Positions 14,742 through 20,726 of a stretch of 20,726 nt of DNA are shown one piece after another. The notes beneath the pieces were generated by a model that did no database searches, had not been told where the DNA came from, and saw only the letters and a list, made by a program, of their open reading frames with translations. Each line of letters starts with the position of its first letter. Positions within the stretch are counted from its first letter, which is position 1. Position numbers and translations under genes: made by a program. Source of the stretch: an uncultured Pseudomonadota bacterium (GTDB lineage Bacteria; Pseudomonadota; Gammaproteobacteria; Xanthomonadales; Ahniellaceae); the NCBI GenBank assembly GCA_937996755.1, contig CALKUS010000232.1, forward strand, positions 1 to 20,726, in the 5' to 3' direction.

Positions 14742-16034
14742 ATGCTTTTCCGATTCCTCTACACGCTGACCATGTACCTGGTCACGCCGGTCATCGTGTA
14801 CCGGCTGGCCGTGCGCGGCCTGCGTTACCGCGAGTACTACGCGCGCTGGCGCGAGCGCTTCGGCTGGTTCAAGGCGCCGGGTTTCCGCGACTCCATCTGG
14901 GTGCACGCGGTGTCGGTCGGCGAGGTGAACGCGGCGGAGCCGTTGATCGAGGCGCTGATGCGGCGCTACGCCGGCCATGCGTTCGTGATCACGACGGTGA
15001 CGCCGACCGGCTCGGCACGCGTCAAGAAGCTGTTCGGCGACCGCGTGTTCCACGTCTACCTGCCGTACGACCTGCCGCGCTCGGTCGCGCGGTTCCTCGA
15101 TCGCGTCAAGCCGAAGCTCGCGGTCGTGATGGAAACGGAGATCTGGCCGAACCTCTACATGATGACCTGCGCGCGGCGCATCCCGATCGTGGTCGCGAAT
15201 GCGCGACTCTCGCAGCGCTCGTTGCGCGGCTACGGCCCCGTGCGGCCGCTCGCGCGTCGCGCGATCCGCTGCGCGAGCCACGTCGCCGCGCAATCGCACC
15301 AGGACGCGGAGCGCCTGCTCGCGCTCGGTGCCGATCCCGCGCGGCTGTCGATCGCCGGCAACGTGAAGTTCGACATGCCGGTGCCGCGCGGGCTCGACGA
15401 GTCGGCCGTCGTGCTGCGCGACTACTGGGGCGCCGAGCGCCCCGTGTGGATCGCGGCGAGCACGCACGAAGGCGAGGAAGTGCCCGTGATCGAGGCGCAT
15501 GCGCGCGTGCTCAAGCGCTTCCCCGACGCGCTGCTGCTGCTCGCGCCACGCCATCCGGAGCGCTTCCGCCCGGCCGCCGCGGCGTGCCGCCAGTACGGGC
15601 TGCGCACGCTCACGCGCAGCGAGGAATCCGTCGCGCAGCGCGACACGCAGTGCTTCGTCGTCGACACGCTCGGCGAGCTGCTCACGTTCTACGCCGCGTG
15701 CGACGCCGCGTTCGTCGCGGGCAGCTTCGACCCGATCGGCGGCCACAACGTGCTCGAGCCCGCCGCGCTCGGCAAGCCCGTGCTCGTCGGCGCGCACACG
15801 TTCAATTTCGCCGAAGTCACCGAGAACCTGCTGCGCGACGGCGCCGCGATCCGCGTCGCCGACGGCGCCGACCTCGGCGAAGCGGTCGTGAAACTGTTCA
15901 ACGACCCGCAGCGCCGCGCCGCGATGGGCGCCGCCGGCATCGCCGCCGTCGCGCGCGAGCGCGGCGCGGTCGACCGCGTGATGCAGGTGGTGGAGAGCGT
16001 GATGGCCGAGGACTTCGAGCAGCCCACCGACTGA
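14742..16034 (+). CDS. waaA: 3-deoxy-D-manno-octulosonic acid (Kdo) transferase
   Basis: 430 residues. WaaA (KdtA) attaches Kdo from CMP-Kdo to lipid IVA at the cytoplasmic face of the inner membrane. It has an N-terminal hydrophobic anchor (about 4-22), IWVHAVSVGEVNAA with the presumed catalytic base E61, ETEIWPNL (131-138), GNVKFD (206-211), and the C-terminal GSFDPIGGHNVLEPAALGKPVLVG (327-350) that forms the CMP-Kdo pocket. The length is typical. Whether it adds one or two Kdo residues cannot be told. There is no clear ribosome site before the ATG. Its divergent neighbour encodes the acyltransferase that uses Kdo-lipid A. Confidence 0.97.
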   Translation: MLFRFLYTLTMYLVTPVIVYRLAVRGLRYREYYARWRERFGWFKAPGFRDSIWVHAVSVGEVNAAEPLIEALMRRYAGHAFVITTVTPTGSARVKKLFGDRVFHVYLPYDLPRSVARFLDRVKPKLAVVMETEIWPNLYMMTCARRIPIVVANARLSQRSLRGYGPVRPLARRAIRCASHVAAQSHQDAERLLALGADPARLSIAGNVKFDMPVPRGLDESAVVLRDYWGAERPVWIAASTHEGEEVPVIEAHARVLKRFPDALLLLAPRHPERFRPAAAACRQYGLRTLTRSEESVAQRDTQCFVVDTLGELLTFYAACDAAFVAGSFDPIGGHNVLEPAALGKPVLVGAHTFNFAEVTENLLRDGAAIRVADGADLGEAVVKLFNDPQRRAAMGAAGIAAVARERGAVDRVMQVVESVMAEDFEQPTD

Positions 16035-16062
16035 GGTCGTGCTCGAGGCGTTTCGGCGGGGT

Positions 16063-16206
16063 GTGGTCTGAGTCCGAGTCTGAGTCTGAGTGCGAGTACA
16101 CCGAAGGCGCCCAGCGGACTGCAGGGTTGTACAACGGGCCCGATCACCCGATCACCCGATCACCCGAGCGCGCGAGCTGGCGCACTCGGACTGAGACTCA
16201 GACCAC
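16063..16206. repeat. inverted and tandem repeats downstream of waaA
   Basis: The 12-base GTGGTCTGAGTC (16063-16074) has an exact inverted copy at 16195-16206. The left arm continues as a tandem hexamer, five units of GTCTGA-like sequence (16066-16095; two units vary). Between the arms lies an 8-base tandem repeat, three copies of GATCACCC (16142-16165). The two arms could fold into a large hairpin. There is no gene in 16035-16261, and base composition is less GC-rich than the flanking genes. Confidence 0.75.
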
Positions 16207-16216
16207 CCGTAACGAA

Positions 16217-16240
16217 ATCGCCCCGCAAGGGCGGGGCGAT
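16217..16240 (-). terminator. intrinsic terminator of tolC
   Basis: A perfect 10-bp stem, ATCGCCCCGC (16217-16226) with GCGGGGCGAT (16231-16240), has a four-base loop. Read on the - strand it lies 22 bases after the tolC stop and is followed by a short T-rich tract (TTCGTT). Confidence 0.75.
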
Positions 16241-16261
16241 CGTGGTGCAACTGGAACCGGG

Positions 16262-17764
16262 TCAGCCCTTCTTGCCGTCCACTTCTTCGTCGTCGAGCGA
16301 CGCCGGCGTGGCGTCGACCTTCGGCGCGACGTCCATGGTCGGCTCCGGCACGGGCAGCGTCTCGTCGACGCTCTTGTTCGGGCCGGTGAGCAGCGCATTG
16401 ACGGCCTGCAGGTCGCCCACCTCGATGACGCCGGCGGTCTGCTTGAGGCGCAGGTTCTCCACCAGGAAGTTGTGGCGCACGCGCGCGTAGTCCTGCTGTG
16501 CGACGAACAGCTGCTGCTGGCTCAGCAGCACGTCGACGATGGTGCGCGTGCCGACCTCGAAGCCGGCCTGCGTGGCCTCGAGCGCGGACTGCGCGGACAC
16601 GAGCGCGGCGCGGCGTGCCTCGATCAGGCTGATGCCCGCGACGACGTTGCGGAACGCGTTGCGCGTCTGGCGCACCACCAGGCGGCGATCCTGCTCCAGC
16701 AGGTCGGACGAGACGTCGCGGTTGTGCACGGCCTGGCGGACGCGCGATTGCGTGGCGCCACCCTCGAAGATCGGTACGTTCAGCACGAGGCCGATCGCGG
16801 TGTCGTCGAACGACGAGCCCGGCGGCTGCGGGTTGCCGTTCGAGAACGCGTCGCCCCACGTATCGGAGCGCGTTTCCACCGCCTGGAAGCCGAGCGACGG
16901 CAGGTGTCCGGCGCGCGCGGTGCTGATGTCGGCCTCGGACGCGGCGACCTGGAAGCGCCGCGACGCGAGCGTCGGGTTCTGTTCCTCGGCCACCTTCACC
17001 CAGGCGTCCTGGTCGGGCGGCTCCGGTGCGGCGAGCGGGATCGAGTCGGCGAGCGCGGCGAGGGTCTGCACGGGCTGGCCGGTGATTTCCTCGACCGCGT
17101 AGTAGGCGTCGTTGAGCGCGTCGCGCGCGATGATGACGTTGGCGCGCGAGTTGTCGAAACGCGCTTGCGCCTCGTGCACGTCGGTGATCGCGGTCAGGCC
17201 CACCTCGAAGCGCTGGTTCGCCTGCTCGAGCTGGCGACCGACGGCCGTGCGCTCGGCTTCGGCGGCCTCGAGGTTCGTCTGCGCGGTCAGCGCGTCGAAG
17301 TAGACCTGCGCCACGCGCACGAACAGCGCGTCGAGCGCGGCTTCGTACGTGGCTTCGTACTGCTGCGAGAACGCCTTCGACCCGCGCAGTCGCGTCCAGC
17401 GCGAGTAGTCGAACACGCTCTGGTCGAGCTGCGCGCGGTAGACGCGCTGGCGCGTGTCCTGCGTGAAGAGCGACGTGCCGAAGCCGACCGTGCCGTCCGG
17501 GTTGAGGAACGCGCGGGTCGAGCTGGAATCGGTGTCGTTGTCGGTCACCGTCGCCTGGCCGACGAGGCTCGGCAGCAGCAACGCGCGCGACTGCACGACG
17601 TTTTCGCGCGCCGACAGGCGCTGCGCATCCGCGGCCGCGAGCTGCGGGTCCGACGCGCGCGCCATGTCGTAGACCTGGATCAGGTCTTCGGCGGAGGCCG
17701 GCTGCGCCAGCGCCGCGGCGAGCGCGACGGCCAGGGCCGTGATGGTGGGGGTGCGGAAGCGCAT
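16262..17764 (-). CDS. tolC: TolC-family outer membrane efflux/secretion channel
   Basis: 500 residues with a signal peptide (about 1-25, cleavage after ASA). The two homologous outer-membrane-efflux repeats of the TolC fold are visible: DLIQVYDMARASDPQL at the mature N-terminus and, in the second half, EEQNPTLASRRFQVAASEADISTAR style helices. Family phrases include QRFEVGLTAITDVHEAQARFDNSR and its repeat copy QAGFEVGTRTIVDVLLSQQQLF. TolC trimers form the exit duct for RND pumps and type I secretion. The tail (about 475-500) is acidic and low-complexity, as in many TolC proteins. A Shine-Dalgarno AAGGAA lies about six bases upstream. It follows the pcm-like gene by 38 bases and is probably co-transcribed. 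An RND permease gene lies further upstream. Confidence 0.95.
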   Translation of the reverse strand: MRFRTPTITALAVALAAALAQPASAEDLIQVYDMARASDPQLAAADAQRLSARENVVQSRALLLPSLVGQATVTDNDTDSSSTRAFLNPDGTVGFGTSLFTQDTRQRVYRAQLDQSVFDYSRWTRLRGSKAFSQQYEATYEAALDALFVRVAQVYFDALTAQTNLEAAEAERTAVGRQLEQANQRFEVGLTAITDVHEAQARFDNSRANVIIARDALNDAYYAVEEITGQPVQTLAALADSIPLAAPEPPDQDAWVKVAEEQNPTLASRRFQVAASEADISTARAGHLPSLGFQAVETRSDTWGDAFSNGNPQPPGSSFDDTAIGLVLNVPIFEGGATQSRVRQAVHNRDVSSDLLEQDRRLVVRQTRNAFRNVVAGISLIEARRAALVSAQSALEATQAGFEVGTRTIVDVLLSQQQLFVAQQDYARVRHNFLVENLRLKQTAGVIEVGDLQAVNALLTGPNKSVDETLPVPEPTMDVAPKVDATPASLDDEEVDGKKG

Positions 17765-17802
17765 GGGAGTTCCTTTCGTGGACTTGTCCAGGTGGGCGCC
17801 GT

Positions 17803-18462
17803 CTACAGGACGAACCTGCGCGGCGGCGCGGCGTTGATGAGGTACTCGAGCTCGGTTTCGAACAGCGGTTGTTCGCGGAACTCGTCGCTGCCGACGCGCG
17901 TCACGAGCACCGCCTGCATGGCGGGCGCTTCACCGCGCACCGCGAACAGGCGGCCGCCGACGCGCAGCCAGCGCTTGAACTTTTCGGGGATCGCGTACAC
18001 CGCGCCCGTGACGCAGACGCAGTCGAACTCGCCGTTCGGCTCGAACGCCGTGACGGCGTCCGCGATTTCGACCTTCGCGTTCGTGCGCCCGGCGGCCGCG
18101 AGGCGCTGGCGCGCGCGCTCGGCGAGCCCGGCATTGATCTCGACGCTCGTCACCTCGCGGCCGAGCCAGGCAAGGCACGCGGTGAGGAAACCGCTGCCGG
18201 TGCCGACCTCGAGCACGGAATCCTCGGACTGCACGGCCAGCGCCTGCAGCGTGCGGCCCTCGACCACCGGCTTCATCATGTGCACGTCGCTATCCAGCGG
18301 CAGCGCGAGGTCCGCGAACGCGAGCTTGCGGTAGCGCGGCGGGACGAAGTCCTCGCGGCGTACCTCGCGCAGCGCGGCGAGCACGCGCGCGTCCAGCACC
18401 TCCCAGGTGCGGACCTGCTGCTCGACCATGTTGAAGCGTGCGCGCTCGAAATCCAGGGACAT
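17803..18462 (-). CDS. pcm: protein-L-isoaspartate O-methyltransferase-like protein
   Basis: 219 residues from ATG 18462 (MSLDFERARFNMVEQQVR); the frame is open for 20 more residues, but these would cover the promoter. It has a Rossmann methyltransferase core with SAM motif I LEVGTGSGFLTACL (84-97), the acidic SVEIN (106-110), and GGRLFAVRG (169-177). It matches the PCMT family in layout. However, the segment that in true Pcm enzymes carries the isoaspartate-binding QTISxP loop reads DSDVHMMKP (57-65). It may therefore act on a different substrate. It precedes tolC by 38 bases in what looks like an operon, an arrangement I recall from xanthomonads. Confidence 0.88.
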   Translation of the reverse strand: MSLDFERARFNMVEQQVRTWEVLDARVLAALREVRREDFVPPRYRKLAFADLALPLDSDVHMMKPVVEGRTLQALAVQSEDSVLEVGTGSGFLTACLAWLGREVTSVEINAGLAERARQRLAAAGRTNAKVEIADAVTAFEPNGEFDCVCVTGAVYAIPEKFKRWLRVGGRLFAVRGEAPAMQAVLVTRVGSDEFREQPLFETELEYLINAAPPRRFVL

Positions 18463-18493
18463 GACTGATGGAACCTTGGTGGAAGGGCCGAAA

Positions 18494-18522
18494 AGCCTAG
18501 GGCTCCGCGTCCCTTGCGGCAA
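18494..18522 (-). promoter_or_regulatory. sigma70-type promoter of the pcm-tolC operon
   Basis: On the - strand TTGCCG (complement of 18517-18522) and TAGGCT (complement of 18494-18499) are separated by exactly 17 bases. The predicted start near 18487 gives a leader of about 25 bases before the ATG at 18462. Confidence 0.6.
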
Positions 18523-18658
18523 GCGAAAGGTCGCTTTTCACGCCCCTGCGCTCGTAGTGCCGGAAGTCACTTAAACCATTGAGTCAACGGGCGAACTGAG
18601 CCCTTCCGTCGCCAGGACGTTACGGCGGGCGCGAAATTTTTCGCCCACTTTTGCCGTG

Positions 18659-18764
18659 AGCAGGGGGAGGGAGAGGGAGAGGGCGCGCATTCCGCGGTGT
18701 TCCGCTCCGGCTCTGCAGGGTCGCCGGAGCGCGTGACGCGCGCCCTCCGCCTCCCCTCCCCCGC
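18659..18764. repeat. long GC-rich hairpin with a G-quadruplex motif
   Basis: GAGGGCGCGC (18679-18688) pairs with 18738-18747. Inside, CGCTCCGGC (18703-18711) pairs with GCCGGAGCG (18723-18731). Outside, the G-rich arm (18659-18678) pairs imperfectly with the C-rich arm (18750-18764), which ends just before the RND stop codon. The + strand tract 18663-18683 reads G5-A-G3-AGA-G3-AGA-G3, a textbook quadruplex pattern. It probably ends the RND transcript, but other roles are open. Confidence 0.6.
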
Positions 18765-18766
18765 TT

Positions 18767-20726
18767 TCAGGTGGTCACCTCGATCTCGTCGCCCGGCCAC
18801 GGATCGGCGCGGCGCACCGGCTCGGGCTCGCTGCCCGGGCGGCGCACGCGGAACCACGCGGCGTAAAGCGCGGGCAGGAACAGCACGGTGAGCGCCGTCG
18901 CCACGACCAGGCCGCCCATGATCGCGACCGCCATCGGGCCGAAGAACGCGCTGCGCGACAGCGGGATCATCGCGAGGATCGCGGCGGCGGCCGTGAGGCA
19001 GATCGGGCGGAATCGGCGCACGGTGGCGTCGATCACCGCCTGCCACGGCGGATGGCCCGCGGCGATGTCCTGGTCGATCTGGTCGACGAGGATCACCGAG
19101 TTGCGCATGATCATGCCGCTGAGCGCGATCGTGCCGAGCATCGCGACGAAACCGAACGGCGTGTTGAACACGAGCAGCGCGAGCGTCACGCCGATCAGTC
19201 CGAGCGGTGCCGTGAGCCACACGATCGCGACGCGCGCGACGCTGCGCAGTTGCAACATCAGCAACGTGGTGACCACGAGCACGAACAGCGGCACGCCCGC
19301 GGCGACCGACTTCGAGCCGCGCGCGGAATCCTCCACCGTGCCGCCCACTTCCAGCAGGTAGCCCGACGGCAGCTTCGCGCGGATCGCATCGAGCTGCGGC
19401 AGGATCTGCGCCGTCACCGTCGGCGGCTGCACGTGGCCGTAGATGTCGCCGCGCACGGTGATCGTGGGCAGGCGGTTGCGGCGCCAGATGATGCCGTCCT
19501 CGAACGCGTACGAGACCGTCGCGATCTGCGCGAGCGGCACGCTCTGGCCCGACGCGGTCGGTACCGACAGGCTCTCGAGCAGCGAGAGGCGTGCACGTTC
19601 CTCGCCGGGGCCGCGCAGCAGCATCTCGATGAGCTCGTCGCCCTCGCGGAACAGGCTCACGCGCGCGCCGGAGAGCGAGCTCTGGAGGAAGTTCGCGAGG
19701 TCCTGCGACGACACGCCCATCACGCGTGCGCGGTCCTGGTCGATGTCGAGCTTGATGATCTTCGACGGCTCGTTCGCGTCCAGGTGCACGTTCGTCAGGT
19801 GCTCGTTCTGGCGCACGACCGCGGCGACTTCCTGCGCGAGCGAGCGCACCGTCGCGAGGTCCTCGCCGGACACGCGGAACTGCACGGGGAAGCCGACCGG
19901 CGGGCCGTTCTCCAGGCGCATCACGCGACCGCGCAGGTCGGGGAAATCCTTCTCGAACAGGTCGATGATGCGCGCACGCACGCGCTCGCGGCCCTCGATG
20001 TCGCGCGTCATCACCACGAGCTGCGCGAAGCTTGCCTGCGGCAGCTGCTGGTCGAGCGGCAGGTAGAAGCGTGGCGAGCCCGAGCCGATGTACGCGACCG
20101 TGCTCTCGATGTCCTTGTCCTTCGCGAGGATGGACTCGAGGCGCTGCGCCTCGCGCTGCGTCGCCGCGATCGACGAGCCTTCCGGCAGCTTGAGGTCCAC
20201 CATCAGCTCGAGGCGCGTGGAATCGGGGAAGAACTGCTGCTGCACGAGCCCGAAGCCCGCGACCGACACGGCGAACGCGCCGACCGTGACGAAGATGACG
20301 GTCCAGCGCCGCTCGAGGCACCACTCCAGGACGCGACGGAAGCGCGTGTAGAAGCCCGACTGGTACGGATCGTGGTGCCCGCCGCCGTGCTTCTCCTTCG
20401 CGCCGTGCCCGTCGGGCAGCAGCTTGTAGCCGAAGTAGGGGATGAACACGACCGCGGCGACCCACGAGATCAGCAGTGCGAGCACCACCACCTGGAAGAT
20501 CGAGCGCGTGTACTCGCCCGTGCTCGAATTCGCGGTCGCGATCGGCAGGAAGCCGGCGGCGGTGACGAGCGTGCCCGTGAGCATCGGGAATGCCGTGCTC
20601 TCGTACGCGAATGCCGCCGCCTTGATGCGGTCGAATCCTTGCTCGAGCTTCACTGCCATCATCTCGACCGCGATGATCGCGTCGTCGACGAGCAGGCCCA
20701 GCGCGAGGATGAGCGCGCCGAGCGAG
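18767..20726 (-). CDS. RND-family (AcrB/HAE-1 type) efflux permease, N-terminal part missing at window edge
   Basis: 652 residues are visible; full-length members have about 1,030-1,060, so roughly the first 400 lie beyond the window. An internal ATG (20662) is not the start, because the frame continues to the edge. The visible part begins in TM4 with LGLLVDDAIIAVEMM, whose two aspartates (codons 20681-20686) are the proton-relay pair of RND pumps. TM5-TM6 (FPMLTGTLVTAAGFLP, then IFQVVVLALLISWVAAVVF), TM7, the second periplasmic loop (QQFFPDSTRLELMVDLKLPEGSS) and TM8-TM12 follow. The TM10 lysine of AcrB is arginine here (MIMRNSVILVDQ, codon 19103-19105). The stop is at the edge of the long hairpin. 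It probably works with TolC, but the adaptor gene is not in view. Confidence 0.93.
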   Translation of the reverse strand, partial: SLGALILALGLLVDDAIIAVEMMAVKLEQGFDRIKAAAFAYESTAFPMLTGTLVTAAGFLPIATANSSTGEYTRSIFQVVVLALLISWVAAVVFIPYFGYKLLPDGHGAKEKHGGGHHDPYQSGFYTRFRRVLEWCLERRWTVIFVTVGAFAVSVAGFGLVQQQFFPDSTRLELMVDLKLPEGSSIAATQREAQRLESILAKDKDIESTVAYIGSGSPRFYLPLDQQLPQASFAQLVVMTRDIEGRERVRARIIDLFEKDFPDLRGRVMRLENGPPVGFPVQFRVSGEDLATVRSLAQEVAAVVRQNEHLTNVHLDANEPSKIIKLDIDQDRARVMGVSSQDLANFLQSSLSGARVSLFREGDELIEMLLRGPGEERARLSLLESLSVPTASGQSVPLAQIATVSYAFEDGIIWRRNRLPTITVRGDIYGHVQPPTVTAQILPQLDAIRAKLPSGYLLEVGGTVEDSARGSKSVAAGVPLFVLVVTTLLMLQLRSVARVAIVWLTAPLGLIGVTLALLVFNTPFGFVAMLGTIALSGMIMRNSVILVDQIDQDIAAGHPPWQAVIDATVRRFRPICLTAAAAILAMIPLSRSAFFGPMAVAIMGGLVVATALTVLFLPALYAAWFRVRRPGSEPEPVRRADPWPGDEIEVTT

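Larger units (their letters stand above)
18463..18766. other. 304-base structured gap between the RND gene and pcm
   Basis: No gene is seen. From right to left on the - strand it holds a long imperfect hairpin ending at the RND stop codon, a G-rich tract, an AT-centred hairpin (GGGCGCGAAA against TTTCGCCC, 18627-18646), a nine-base palindrome AAGTCACTT (18564-18572) beside GTTGACTCAATGG on the - strand, and the pcm-tolC promoter. The AAGTCACTT/TTGAC block, about 80 bases above the promoter, could be a regulator site for tolC. Confidence 0.5.

Noticed and set aside
14555..18334. 1,259-residue + strand frame spanning waaA, the repeat gap, tolC and pcm
   Set aside because: It runs out of frame through waaA and antisense to tolC and pcm; Arg-rich with no recognisable domain.
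18463..18522. Upstream start for the pcm-like gene
   Set aside because: The extra 20 codons overlap the predicted promoter and do not look like the family N-terminus.
1..20726. tRNA, rRNA, prophage or toxin-antitoxin genes
   Set aside because: No cloverleaf, rRNA-like stretch, phage structural or integrase motif, or small paired ORFs with such features were seen.

Overview
The window is a chromosomal stretch of a very GC-rich gammaproteobacterium, most likely Lysobacterales/Xanthomonadales (Lysobacter-, Luteimonas- or Dokdonella-like). This rests on the GC-biased codon use, the gene set (glnE, a bacterial ELM1-family gene, a CHCC zinc-finger gene, waaA, tolC and a pcm-like gene close together), and two secreted proteins ending in PLFxxGFE. 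The assignment comes from gene content and memory of that order, not from a database search.

Layout. Positions 1-203 hold a perfect hairpin and three direct repeats, possibly the edge of a mobile element. From 204 to 4959 (- strand) are two tandem, closely similar secreted M14 zinc carboxypeptidases, one base apart. The gap 4960-5198 has a good + strand promoter, a structured leader and an intrinsic-terminator-like hairpin with six T, all before glnE (5199-7988, +): a candidate small RNA or attenuator. An ELM1-family gene (7994-8962, -) converges on glnE and ends inside a hairpin repeat. Divergent from it is a compact + strand set: YceI-like periplasmic protein, pirin, and a 63-residue CHCC zinc-finger protein (9040-10545). 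After a hairpin-rich gap comes a translationally coupled + strand cluster of envelope glycan genes (10692-13785): GT4 glycosyltransferase, O-antigen-ligase-like membrane protein, and GT2 (WaaE/KdtX-like) glycosyltransferase. Its end overlaps the convergent lipid A acyltransferase gene (13776-14687, -), which diverges from waaA/kdtA (14742-16034, +). A repeat-rich gap with a terminator follows, then tolC (16262-17764, -) and a divergent pcm-like methyltransferase (17803-18462, -) behind a good sigma70-type promoter. A structured 304-base gap separates these from the C-terminal two thirds of an RND efflux permease (18767 to the window end, -).

How the genes fit together. The middle and right parts are about the outer membrane: Kdo transfer (WaaA), late lipid A acylation, core or O-chain glycosylation and ligation, and export through TolC with an RND pump. 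glnE belongs to nitrogen regulation (adenylylation of glutamine synthetase). The carboxypeptidase pair is probably for extracellular or surface peptide degradation. I see no phage genes, CRISPR array, tRNA or rRNA. The most interesting unexplained items are the glnE leader/sRNA candidate, the GFE-tailed tandem peptidases, the left-edge repeats, -10-like boxes placed for leaderless transcription at three genes, and the repeat-rich gaps around tolC.
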